From Thermacetogenium phaeum DSM 12270 (GTDB lineage: Bacteria > Bacillota > DSM-12270 > Thermacetogeniales > Thermacetogeniaceae): a DNA stretch of 64,000 bases. The first letter of the stretch is position 1, and each line of letters begins with the position of its first letter. The notes under the pieces were generated by a model. The model had not been told where the DNA came from and ran no database searches. It worked only from the letters and a program-made list of their open reading frames with translations. The translations under genes and the position numbers were made by a program. The stretch is taken from the NCBI RefSeq assembly GCF_000305935.1, contig NC_018870.1:823942-887941 (forward strand). Reading direction: 5' to 3'. Shown here in pieces: positions 1-7,921 of this stretch.

Positions 1-1
1 C

Positions 2-41
2 GAGAGGCCGTTCCTCCGATCGGGGGGACGGCCTCTCTCTT
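2..41 (+). terminator. Intrinsic terminator-like hairpin of an upstream gene
   Basis: A 10-bp perfect inverted repeat (GAGAGGCCGT at 2-11, ACGGCCTCTC at 28-37) is followed by a short, weak T tract. It probably ends a transcript that enters from before the window. The pyrimidine tract is poor, so efficiency is uncertain. Confidence 0.6.
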
Positions 42-42
42 A

Positions 43-462
43 CCAAATCAGCTTTAAAATCGCTTTCATCATCACCCAGCGCCGGAGGAGCTTTAATGAC
101 TGTTCCGATATAGGCAGAGCGCCGATTAAGATCCGGTTGGAAGCTACCGAAAGCGGGGCAGCGACAATTATCTGACCCTGCAGAGCACCCGTTGGCCTCT
201 CCTGATCGGCAATGCTTTGGCTACGATGGTATTGTAAAATCGGAAAAGGCCAGCTAACGACCCGGTGGCTTCTCCCGATCGACAGTGCTTTGGCTATGGC
301 AGAAGGAATTGCGGGATGGATGGCTCCTTAAGGGGAATCGTAGCCGGTTGATTTTACGGTAAAGTGACATGGGTGCGCCGGATAACCTGCAGGAATTTGT
401 TATGGTAATAGGGAACTTTAATGAGATCAAGCAGCGACAATTAGGACCTTGAGGTTTTTCGG
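43..462. other. Non-coding region with imperfect direct repeats, upstream of plsY
   Basis: I see no convincing gene here. The region holds two pairs of direct repeats: a 36-bp pair (188-223 and 261-296, 31 of 36 positions alike) and an exact 13-bp pair GCAGCGACAATTA (158-170 and 431-443), the second copy lying just before plsY. It could be an eroded gene, a regulator-binding region or a structured leader; the sequence alone does not decide. Confidence 0.5.
188..296. repeat. Imperfect 36-bp direct repeat pair
   Basis: The copies lie at 188-223 and 261-296, 73 bp apart start to start. They differ at five positions and share the string TGCTTTGGCTA at the right end. There is no coding frame through them that resembles a known protein. 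Confidence 0.55.
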
Positions 463-1011
463 ATGTATTTCTTGATTCTTTTGTTTTCCTATCTGCTGGG
501 CAGTATTCCGACGGCGTATCTTGCCGGGAAGCTGTGGCGCGGTATCGACATCAGGAGGTACGGGAGCGGGAATGTCGGCACCATGAACGCCAGAGCCGTC
601 TTGGGATGGGGAGCAGCAGTTCCGGTTTTCCTCTTGGATCTCGGCAAGGGAATGCTGGTCGTCTATCTTGCCCGCCTAGCTGGCCTTGAAGGAAACATTG
701 CTCTTTTGGCTGCGGTGGTCGGGCACATTTACCCGGTCTGGCTGCGGTGGCAGGGAGGGAAGGGGCTGGCAACTGCCTTCGGCGGCTTGCTGCTGGAGCA
801 GCAGTTCTTTGGTATTCTCGCTTTTTGCGGCGTATGGCTGTGTATCTACCTTTTCAGCAGGGACTCCGACCGCGCCGGGTTGGGCGGAGCCCTGGCCTTT
901 ACCGGATTGGCCGCCTGGAGGGGTGTTGCCCCCGGGAAGTTGTGGCTGGTGATGATCGGCCTGGTCGTTGCCTGGAAACACTTTGTCGAGTTAACGAGAA
1001 AAGGGCGATGA
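463..1011 (+). CDS. plsY: Glycerol-3-phosphate acyltransferase PlsY
   Basis: This integral membrane enzyme transfers the acyl group of acyl-phosphate to glycerol-3-phosphate, the first acylation in phospholipid synthesis, working with PlsX. The 182-residue length is slightly short for PlsY (about 190-210). Visible family motifs are GSGNVGTMNA near residue 34 (phosphate site), DLGKG near 65, and GHIYPVWLRWQGGKG near 87. About five hydrophobic segments can be seen. The ATG at 463 has only a weak ribosome site (TTGAGG). plsX is not in the window, and the gene stands alone on the plus strand ahead of the redox operon. Confidence 0.93.
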   Translation: MYFLILLFSYLLGSIPTAYLAGKLWRGIDIRRYGSGNVGTMNARAVLGWGAAVPVFLLDLGKGMLVVYLARLAGLEGNIALLAAVVGHIYPVWLRWQGGKGLATAFGGLLLEQQFFGILAFCGVWLCIYLFSRDSDRAGLGGALAFTGLAAWRGVAPGKLWLVMIGLVVAWKHFVELTRKGR

Positions 1012-1292
1012 GGGGCGGGTCGGTCGCCTGTTTGCGTTAGACGCAGGTCCGGCTTCTGTATAAAACGGCGAGGGATGGGCACCTGTGGTCCGGGGCCGGA
1101 TGGCAGGACAGGGGGAGCAAACCGTCTTTTTGCCCGGCCCGGAATCGGGGTCCGCGGTCTGCTGCAGCTTTTCGGCAGCCGATCTCCGGCATCTTTTTTA
1201 GAGGAGTATAAAGATCTTTTTACAGCAGACAGGAGTTCGGGGAATCGTGTACAATTTTAACTGACAGTCGATTGCAGAGAGGGGAATCGGTC

Positions 1293-1799
1293 ATGGAAGT
1301 TACGCAGCCCGACATAAACAGAGTTGATAGTGTGATCCGGGAATACGAGGATGAACCCGGCAGCCTGATCAGCATCCTTCAGAAGGTCCAGGATCTGTTC
1401 GGTTATCTTCCCCTGCCGGTGCTCAGGTATGTAGCGCAGAGAACCGGCATCAAGCTGGCTAAGGTTTACGGGGTGGCCTCTTTTTACAAACAGTTCCGGC
1501 TCACTCCTCGTGGCAAGTATGAGCTCCTTCTCTGCCAGGGCACGGCCTGCCATGTCAACGGTTCGGAGCGGCTGGCAGAGGCGCTCCGCGAAGAGCTGCA
1601 GATCGAGGATGGGGAAACCACCGGCGACGGCCTGTTTACTCTGAGCAGCGCCGCCTGTCTGGGCTGCTGCAGCCTGGCGCCGGTGATGATGATCAACGGC
1701 CGGGCTTACGGACAGCTTACTCCGCAGAAGGCACGGCGAATCGTAAGGGAACTGGCAGAACGGGAGAAAAATAGCCTTGAGGGCGGTGAATGCCGGTGA
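1293..1799 (+). CDS. NuoE/HydC-like [2Fe-2S] subunit (module 1)
   Basis: This 168-residue protein is the thioredoxin-fold [2Fe-2S] subunit found in complex I (NuoE), bifurcating hydrogenases (HydC/HydA-gamma) and NAD-linked formate dehydrogenases. The four cluster cysteines are visible as CQGTAC and CLGCC, the second followed by SLAPVMMING. The ATG at 1293 is preferred because GAGAGGGG lies 9 bases upstream; a TTG at 1272 would add seven residues. It overlaps the next gene by 10 bases, so the pair is probably translationally coupled. It passes electrons to or from the NuoF-like partner. The assignment to NuoE rather than HydC is by neighbourhood only. Confidence 0.92.
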   Translation: MEVTQPDINRVDSVIREYEDEPGSLISILQKVQDLFGYLPLPVLRYVAQRTGIKLAKVYGVASFYKQFRLTPRGKYELLLCQGTACHVNGSERLAEALREELQIEDGETTGDGLFTLSSAACLGCCSLAPVMMINGRAYGQLTPQKARRIVRELAEREKNSLEGGECR

Positions 1800-3559
1800 A
1801 AATCAGAGTCGGCCTGGGCAGCTGCGGTATCGCTGCGGGAGGTATGAAGGTTTGGGAGGCCGTCAAAGCCGAAGCTGAACGGCGCTCCCTGGAGATCGAG
1901 ATGCAGCAGACGGGCTGCGTCGGCATGTGCCACCACGAGCCGCTGCTGGATCTGATCGACGATGGCGGGGAGGTTTACACCTATGGGCATGTTACCCCTG
2001 GGCGGGTCAAGAGGATTTTTGACGACCACGTCACCGGGGGGCAACCGGTTGCCGAATACCTGGTGGGCACCTCTTCCCAGCCCAATGATTTTCTTTCCGG
2101 ACAGGTGCGGATCGCCTTGCGCAACTGTGGCGTCATCGATCCTGAAGAGATCCGGGATTACTGTGCCCGGGGTGGTTACGCTGCCCTGCGGCAGGCGGTT
2201 ACGGCGATGCGCCCTGAAGAAGTGATCTCGGAGGTGAAGGCATCAGGCCTCCGCGGTCGGGGGGGTGCCGGGTTCCCCAGCTGGGTCAAGTGGCAGGCCG
2301 CCAGGCAGGCGGAGGGAGACGTCAAGTACATCATCTGCAACGCGGATGAGGGGGACCCCGGGGCGTTTATGGACCGCAGCATCCTGGAAGGGGACCCTCA
2401 TTCCGTGCTGGAAGGGATGGCTCTCGCCGGTTATGCCGTTGGGGCGGGAGAGGGCGTTATCTACGTGCGGGCGGAGTATCCCCTTGCCGTCCGGCGCCTG
2501 GAGGTCGCCATCAAGCAAGCCCGGAAGGAGGGCGTCCTGGGGCAGAACATCTTCGGTTCTGGCTTTTCCTTTGATATCAGGATCAAGCATGGTGCCGGGG
2601 CCTTTGTTTGCGGTGAGGAAACCGCCCTCATCGCCTCGCTGGAGGGGGAGCGGGGAATGCCCCGTTTGAAGCCCCCTTATCCTGCCGAACAGGGCTACTG
2701 GGGAAAACCCACTGTCATCAACAATGTGGAAACCTACGCCAATGTTCCCTGGATTATTTCTCAGGGGGGAAAAGCCTTCGCCGCCGTCGGTACTGATAAG
2801 AGCAAGGGGACGAAGGTTTTTGCCCTCGCCGGGAAGGTGAAGAGGGGTGGTCTGGTAGAGATTCCCATGGGCGTGTCCTTGAGAAAGGTGATCTTCGAGA
2901 TCGGCGGCGGAATCAAAAGCGACCGCAAGTTCAAGGCGGTGCAGCTGGGAGGCCCCTCCGGAGGCTGTATCTCCGAACAGCTGTTGGATACGCCTGTGGA
3001 TTATGAATCGATCGTGGCCACGGGAGCCATCATGGGCTCCGGCGGTATGGTGGTGATGGACGACACCACCTGCATGGTAGATATCGCCCGCTTTTTCCTG
3101 GACTTCACCCGGAAGGAATCCTGTGGCAAGTGTGTGCAGTGCCGTATCGGCACCAAGCGGATGCTGGAGATCCTGGAGCGGATCGTCAATGGAGAGGGGA
3201 GAGAGGGGGATATCGAGCTCCTCGAAGAGATAGCCAACCAGGTCAAGCAGGGCTCCCTCTGCGGCCTGGGCCAGAGCGCTCCCAACCCCGTCCTGACCAC
3301 CATCCGCTATTTCCGGGAGGAGTATGAGGTCCACATCAGGGATCACAGGTGCCCGGCCCGTCAGTGCCGCGCCCTGATCAGCTACCGGATCGACCCGGAG
3401 CGCTGTGGAGGCTGTGGTTCCTGTGCCAGCAAGTGCCCTGTGGGGTGTATTTCCGGGAAGAAAAAGGAGCCCCATGTCATCGACCAGTCGCAGTGCATCA
3501 AATGCGGTACCTGTTTGGAAACATGCCCTTCCAGGTATAAGGCAATTATCGTGGAGTAG
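1790..3559 (+). CDS. NuoF/HydB-like NAD(P)H-binding flavoprotein (module 1)
   Basis: The 589-residue architecture is that of HydB of bifurcating hydrogenases. It has an N-terminal thioredoxin-like part with C12, C43 and C47; an NADH/FMN core with GLRGRGGAGF and CNADEGDPGAF; the [4Fe-4S] motif ESCGKCVQCR; and two C-terminal [4Fe-4S] motifs, CGGCGSCASKCP and CIKCGTCLETCP. Complex I NuoF lacks the extra C-terminal ferredoxin part, so a soluble HydB-type role is likelier. ATG at 1790 overlaps the previous stop. The product should bind NAD(P)H and FMN and distribute electrons to the 1131-residue partner encoded 11 bases downstream. Confidence 0.93.
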   Translation: MPVKIRVGLGSCGIAAGGMKVWEAVKAEAERRSLEIEMQQTGCVGMCHHEPLLDLIDDGGEVYTYGHVTPGRVKRIFDDHVTGGQPVAEYLVGTSSQPNDFLSGQVRIALRNCGVIDPEEIRDYCARGGYAALRQAVTAMRPEEVISEVKASGLRGRGGAGFPSWVKWQAARQAEGDVKYIICNADEGDPGAFMDRSILEGDPHSVLEGMALAGYAVGAGEGVIYVRAEYPLAVRRLEVAIKQARKEGVLGQNIFGSGFSFDIRIKHGAGAFVCGEETALIASLEGERGMPRLKPPYPAEQGYWGKPTVINNVETYANVPWIISQGGKAFAAVGTDKSKGTKVFALAGKVKRGGLVEIPMGVSLRKVIFEIGGGIKSDRKFKAVQLGGPSGGCISEQLLDTPVDYESIVATGAIMGSGGMVVMDDTTCMVDIARFFLDFTRKESCGKCVQCRIGTKRMLEILERIVNGEGREGDIELLEEIANQVKQGSLCGLGQSAPNPVLTTIRYFREEYEVHIRDHRCPARQCRALISYRIDPERCGGCGSCASKCPVGCISGKKKEPHVIDQSQCIKCGTCLETCPSRYKAIIVE

Positions 3560-3570
3560 GGGGAAGAGCT

Positions 3571-6500
3571 GTGGAAAAACTGAGTTTGATTATAGACGGC
3601 CGTGAGGTGACGGGTTCTGCAGGTGAGACCATCCTGGAGGTGGCCCGGAGGAGCGGTATCGAGATTCCTACTCTCTGTTTCGACGAGCGGTTGAAGCCCT
3701 ACGGCGGCTGCGGGCTTTGTGTGGTGGAGGTCAAAGGGAGCTCCAAGCTGTTCAGGGCCTGTGCCACCGAGGCCGTTCCTGGGATGGTGGTTACCACCGA
3801 TTCCCCGCGCATAAGGGAATCCCGCAAGATGACCCTGGAACTGCTGCTCTCCGATCACACGGGGGACTGCCGGCCCCCGTGCACTCTCTCCTGCCCGGCC
3901 CAAACGGACTGTCAGGGATATGTCGGCTTGATTGCCAACGGCAGGTACAGGGAGGCGGTTGCTCTCATCAAGGAGAGACTTCCCCTGCCCGCCAGCATCG
4001 GACGAGTCTGTCCGCACCCTTGTGAGACCGCCTGTCGCAGGAAGCTGGTTGAGGAACCGGTGGCTATTGCGGCTTTGAAGGCCTTTATGGGTGACCGGGA
4101 TCTGGCGGGCGGGAATCCCTACCTTCCTGAGGTCAAACCGGCTACCGGGAAGAAGGTAGCCGTTGTGGGATCGGGGCCCGCAGGGCTGACCGCAGCGTAC
4201 TTCCTGGCCCGGGAGGGGCATGAGGTGACGATCTTTGAGGCCATGCCCAGGCCCGGTGGAATGCTTCGCTACGGCATACCCCAGTACCGTCTGCCTAAAG
4301 AGATCCTGGATCGGGAAATCGAGCTGATTGCCCGGATGGGTGTCAGGATCGTCACCAATACAAAGATCGGCAGAGATATCAGCCTGGATTACTTGAGGGA
4401 GAATTTCCAGGCCGTGTTTATCGGGATTGGAGCCTGGCGGAGTTCCTCCCTGGGCTGTCCGGGGGAAAACCTGGAGGGGGTGGTTGGCGGGATCGACTTC
4501 CTGAGGAGGGTCGCCCACGGCTCCGATGTTGGCATCGGGGAACGGGTCGCCGTGGTCGGAGGCGGGAATACCGCCATGGACGCTGCCCGCACCGCCGTCA
4601 GACTGGGAGCGCGGAAGGTCATGGTGGTTTACAGGAGGACCAGAGCGGAGATGCCCGCCGAAGACGTTGAGGTTCAAGAGGCCATGGAAGAGGGGGTAGA
4701 GTTCAGATTCTTGGTATCCCCCCTGGAGGTGCTCGGCGATGACCTTGGAAAAGTGAGGGCCATCAGGCTCCGGCGGATGCAGCTGGGAGAGCCTGACGCC
4801 AGCGGACGGCGCCGTCCTCTCCCCATCCCCGGGGCCGAGGAGGAGATCGCCGTGGATATGGTGATCGCGGCCATCGGCCAGCAGACGGACGCTTGCGGGT
4901 TAGGCGGCCTGGATCTCACGCGTAAGGGAACGATTGCAGTGGACCCCGTCACACTCCAGACGAACATCCCCGGTGTTTTTGCCGGCGGGGATGCCGTAAC
5001 CGGCCCCGGAATTGCCATCGAGGCGGTTGCCCAGGGGCAGCAGGCAGGGGCGGCCATCAACAGCTACCTTGCGGGTAAACTTGAGGCCCCGCGAAAGGTC
5101 TTTGCCGTGACCCGAAAGGATCTCACGGCAGAGGATTTTGCCGACCGGGAACGCACGCCCCGGGCGGCCATGCCCCGGTTGAGCGCCTCCGAACGCAGGG
5201 GGAACTTCCGGGAGGTCAACTTGGGGTTCTCGGAAGAGGCGGCTCGCAACGAGGCCAAACGTTGCCTGGAATGCGGCTGCCTGGACTACTTCGAGTGCAA
5301 ACTTGCCGCCTACGCCGCCGAATACGGCGCCCGGCCGGACCACCTGGAGGGCGCCAAACGCCGGGAAAAATTCCGGGACAGACACCACCTTCTCGAGTTC
5401 AACTCGGAAAAGTGCATTCTCTGCGGTCTGTGTGTCCGGATCTGTGATGAGGTGGTGGGGCCGGGGGTACTGGGGCTGGTTGACAGGGGTTTCGATACCG
5501 TTGTCAAGCCGGAGTGCGGCCTACCCCTGTCCGAAACGGCCTGCCTTTCCTGCGGCCAGTGTGCCGCCGTTTGTCCTACCGGCGCCTTGTTAGAGCGTCA
5601 GCCACTGGACAAACAGGTGCCTTTGTTGATGGATGAGAAACCGTCCCTCTGCTCCTTCTGCAGCCTGGGATGTGAACTGGTTTACAGTGTGCACGGCGGG
5701 CTGGTGGGACGCGCTCTGCCCCGCAAGAACGGGCTGCTCTGCCGCAAAGGGCGCTTTGGATTTGCCTACTTTACCCGCGATCGCCTGGAGACACCCCTGG
5801 TGCGGATCGACGGACAAAAGGAGGCTGTTTCCTGGGAGGAGGCACTCAACCGTGCGGCTGGGGAGGTAAAACGCATCAGGAAGCGTGAGCAGGAAGATGT
5901 CCTGGCCGTGCTTGTTTCTCCTGCGTACACTTTAGAGGAGGCCTGGGCGGCGGCACAGTTTGGGCGGATTGCTCTCGGGACGAAGAGGGTGGGGTCGGCA
6001 AACCTTAATCTGGCAGGGTATTCTACTGCCGGTGCCTGGAGCGAACTCCAGGCAGCAGACCTCATTCTGATGGTGGGATCCTGCAACGAATGCCAGATTG
6101 CGGCCGTCAGGGTGCGCCAGGCGGTGCGGCGTGGGGCGCAGCTGGTCGTCATCTCTGACGAAGCCGGGCTGGTCGATGACCTGGCCGTTTACAAGGTATC
6201 ACCTGAGAACGGAACGGGGTTTTTAAAAGAGGTGCTGGCAGCGGCTGCTGAAAAGGGGTTTCCCTTTGACGGCTCCCTGCAGATGACTTTAGGAGGCATA
6301 GAGCCGTCCGGCGAGGCAAAGAAGGTGGCCGACTTCTATACGGCAGCGAAGAAGCCCCTTATCCTTGTCGACGGCTTCTCGGTAACGCAAACCGGGGCTC
6401 AGCTGCTGTCGGCTCTGGCTCGCCTTGGGGGAAGAATCGGCTCAGCGGGGAGAGGGCTCCTCGTCGTAAGCCCAGGTGGAAATGCGGCCGGGCTCTGGGA

Positions 6501-6966
6501 GCTGGGAATCAGGACGCCCTTTACGGAAATTCTTGCCGATATTCGACGGGGTGCCTGCCGGGGGCTCTTCGTCTTTGAAGAGGACCCGGTAGGGGCAGGT
6601 ATCTGCACCCCCTCCGACCTGGAAAGGCTGGACCTGCTGGTTGTGGTATCCACCCGTCTGACGCCGACCGCCGAGATCGCCGGTCTTGTCCTCCCCGGAG
6701 CATCTCCGCTGGAGAGCTCCGGCTATTATCTTTCCGCCGATGACCAGCTGAAGGAGCGCTGCCAGGTGCTCCTCCCCGTTACCGGTAAGGATAATGAGGC
6801 GGTCATTCAGGAGCTGGCCGGAGCGATGGAGAGCGTCCTCCCTGCCTTCCGGTTAGAGTCGGTAACTGCTGCAGAAGCGCCGGGGCCAGAAAAAGACCTG
6901 CCGGCGGCAGATGGCCCGTTATTCGCACCTATGGGGATGGCTGACCTGATTTTGTTTGATTTTTGA
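3571..6966 (+). CDS. NuoG-front / GltD-like / Mo-domain-remnant fusion oxidoreductase
   Basis: This 1131-residue multidomain electron-transfer protein starts at GTG after GGGGGAAG. Domains in order: [2Fe-2S] and His-Cys NuoG front (1-110); GltD-like FAD/NAD(P) oxidoreductase (about 115-530) with VVGSGPAGL near 198 and VVGGGNTAM near 328; two [4Fe-4S] motifs, CILCGLC near 615 and CLSCGQC near 661; then a molybdopterin-oxidoreductase N-terminus, CSFCSLGC near 694 and LCRKGRF near 726. The last 400 residues resemble formate dehydrogenase but have NLNLAGY near 812 where FdhA has its catalytic Cys/Sec stretch, and no in-frame TGA is present. I infer a NuoG-like electron hub rather than a catalytic formate dehydrogenase. 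An annotation as FDH alpha or as glutamate synthase small chain would be misleading. Confidence 0.85.
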   Translation: MEKLSLIIDGREVTGSAGETILEVARRSGIEIPTLCFDERLKPYGGCGLCVVEVKGSSKLFRACATEAVPGMVVTTDSPRIRESRKMTLELLLSDHTGDCRPPCTLSCPAQTDCQGYVGLIANGRYREAVALIKERLPLPASIGRVCPHPCETACRRKLVEEPVAIAALKAFMGDRDLAGGNPYLPEVKPATGKKVAVVGSGPAGLTAAYFLAREGHEVTIFEAMPRPGGMLRYGIPQYRLPKEILDREIELIARMGVRIVTNTKIGRDISLDYLRENFQAVFIGIGAWRSSSLGCPGENLEGVVGGIDFLRRVAHGSDVGIGERVAVVGGGNTAMDAARTAVRLGARKVMVVYRRTRAEMPAEDVEVQEAMEEGVEFRFLVSPLEVLGDDLGKVRAIRLRRMQLGEPDASGRRRPLPIPGAEEEIAVDMVIAAIGQQTDACGLGGLDLTRKGTIAVDPVTLQTNIPGVFAGGDAVTGPGIAIEAVAQGQQAGAAINSYLAGKLEAPRKVFAVTRKDLTAEDFADRERTPRAAMPRLSASERRGNFREVNLGFSEEAARNEAKRCLECGCLDYFECKLAAYAAEYGARPDHLEGAKRREKFRDRHHLLEFNSEKCILCGLCVRICDEVVGPGVLGLVDRGFDTVVKPECGLPLSETACLSCGQCAAVCPTGALLERQPLDKQVPLLMDEKPSLCSFCSLGCELVYSVHGGLVGRALPRKNGLLCRKGRFGFAYFTRDRLETPLVRIDGQKEAVSWEEALNRAAGEVKRIRKREQEDVLAVLVSPAYTLEEAWAAAQFGRIALGTKRVGSANLNLAGYSTAGAWSELQAADLILMVGSCNECQIAAVRVRQAVRRGAQLVVISDEAGLVDDLAVYKVSPENGTGFLKEVLAAAAEKGFPFDGSLQMTLGGIEPSGEAKKVADFYTAAKKPLILVDGFSVTQTGAQLLSALARLGGRIGSAGRGLLVVSPGGNAAGLWELGIRTPFTEILADIRRGACRGLFVFEEDPVGAGICTPSDLERLDLLVVVSTRLTPTAEIAGLVLPGASPLESSGYYLSADDQLKERCQVLLPVTGKDNEAVIQELAGAMESVLPAFRLESVTAAEAPGPEKDLPAADGPLFAPMGMADLILFDF

Positions 6967-6988
6967 ACCTGAAAAACTTATAAGGTAA

Positions 6989-7017
6989 TTGTTTTTGGCA
7001 CAAGAATTGCTTATAAT
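6989..7017 (+). promoter_or_regulatory. Overlapping sigma-A and sigma-54 promoter motifs
   Basis: TTGTTT (6989-6994), a 17-bp spacer and a perfect TATAAT (7012-7017) form a sigma-A promoter. Within the same bases TTGGCAC, five bases and TTGC (6995-7010) match the sigma-54 -24/-12 consensus with the correct 10 bp between GG and GC. Transcription would start near 7022 and run into the hairpin at 7086-7132. Confidence 0.6.
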
Positions 7018-7021
7018 ATTA

Positions 7022-7137
7022 GCACAAAGGACAAAAACAAGTCGAATCAGGTAAGATAATGTCTAATCCTAACTTAGCGGCCCCCGAAGCTGTCGGTTAC
7101 CTCCCAAGTAAAGAATTTCGACCGGCAGCTTCTTTTT
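7022..7137 (+). ncRNA. Putative small RNA 1 with C-rich loop and terminator hairpin
   Basis: A unit of about 115 nt begins at the promoter motifs just upstream and ends in a hairpin (GAAGCTGTCGGT at 7086-7097, ACCGGCAGCTTC at 7121-7132) followed by five T. GGCCCCC precedes the stem and CCTCCC sits in the loop, which could pair with Shine-Dalgarno sequences. A second locus at 17438-17583 has the same plan with compensatory stem changes. The hairpin may also simply end the upstream redox operon; function is unknown. Confidence 0.5.
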
Positions 7138-7197
7138 ATCTTTTTAAGCTCCCATAATGTGAACGCTTGTTCTCGTGGCACTGCGAGCTTTCCGCCG

Positions 7198-7228
7198 CAA
7201 AAAACCGCCGGTGAACTCTCCGGCGGTT
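7198..7228 (-). terminator. Terminator of the 55-residue minus-strand gene
   Basis: Read on the minus strand, AACCGCCGG and CCGGCGGTT form a 9-bp perfect stem with an 8-nt loop, followed by a run of six T. It lies about 50 bases after the stop of the small gene at 7279-7446. Confidence 0.8.
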
Positions 7229-7278
7229 CATCCCGGGGATTAACGGTATGCTTATTGAAATCCTCGCCGATGTTCATT

Positions 7279-7446
7279 TTATTTCTTCTGCCTACGCATT
7301 TCCTCCAGAATGTAGTCATAGAGGAGGTACAGGTCGTCATAAGGGAACTCGTACTGTACCTTCTTACGCTCACCTTCCGGTTTGGGCACCACCCTCAAGG
7401 CCTCTTCTTTCACTTCTCTGTGGACTTTTTTGAGCGCCACTGCCAT
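7279..7446 (-). CDS. Small basic/acidic hypothetical protein, 55 residues
   Basis: This short frame encodes 55 residues beginning MAVALKKVHREVKEEALRVV and ending EEMRRQKK. It has an ATG, an upstream AAGGATGGTGAT ribosome site and its own terminator, which together support a real gene. The sequence is highly charged with a tyrosine/aspartate-rich middle (FPYDDLYLLYDYILEEM) and no cysteines, signal peptide or membrane segment. I do not recognise the family. It is isolated between the redox operon and a 475-bp stretch without a recognisable gene. Confidence 0.7.
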   Translation of the reverse strand: MAVALKKVHREVKEEALRVVPKPEGERKKVQYEFPYDDLYLLYDYILEEMRRQKK

Positions 7447-7921
7447 TCTGATCACCATCCTTTCCGGGGGATCGGGGGGTTGTTATAAATTTCACTAATA
7501 GCTATACGCAAAATGCGTGCCAGGTAATGGGAGATTCGGCTGGCAGATTAAAAAATTTTTATCTGTATTTGTTACAAAAAGCACAAGCCCCGAGGTCCCT
7601 TCGGTTACAGCATGATCGGTGCCGTGGTGGCATCTCGTGCCTATTTTGCGTTAAATGTTCCGATATTACGGAAGAAGATGACGAAAAATCGGAGGTTGGG
7701 AGCGGTGTCAAGGGAAGAGAGGATGACGTAGTATGTGTGCCCGCCGGCTGGCAGCCGGGGGATCCGGGAATAAGAAGGGATTTCTCTGCAGAGGGTAAGA
7801 TTTAGGAATTGCTGACGAGATTCTTTGCCATAATAATTGCTGAGGGGAACTTTTGTGAGGGCAGGGATGCCATATCCGGAAGCAGCAGAGAGCACTCAGG
7901 TCGATTGAAGGGCGGAGCAGA
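7447..7921. other. 475-bp stretch without a recognisable gene
   Basis: It should hold the minus-strand promoter of the 55-residue gene and the plus-strand promoter of the LigD-type polymerase, but I can assign neither firmly. A short plus-strand frame exists (7527-7805) but has no family resemblance and no good ribosome site. No repeats or strong hairpins stand out. Confidence 0.4.

Noticed and set aside
1075-1260. Plus-strand frame of 61 codons between plsY and the NuoE-like gene
   Set aside because: Gly/Arg/Pro-rich composition typical of GC-rich non-coding sequence, no ribosome site and no family resemblance.
2243-3475. Long minus-strand frame opposite the NuoF-like gene (410 codons)
   Set aside because: It is a shadow of a strongly conserved gene in GC-rich DNA; the translation resembles no protein. 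The same applies to other long antisense frames, such as 3382-4677, 43103-44704 and 45271-46974.
3571-6966. Annotation as a catalytic formate dehydrogenase alpha subunit
   Set aside because: The Mo domain shows no catalytic Cys or in-frame TGA at the expected place, and the bulk of the protein is NuoG- and GltD-like.
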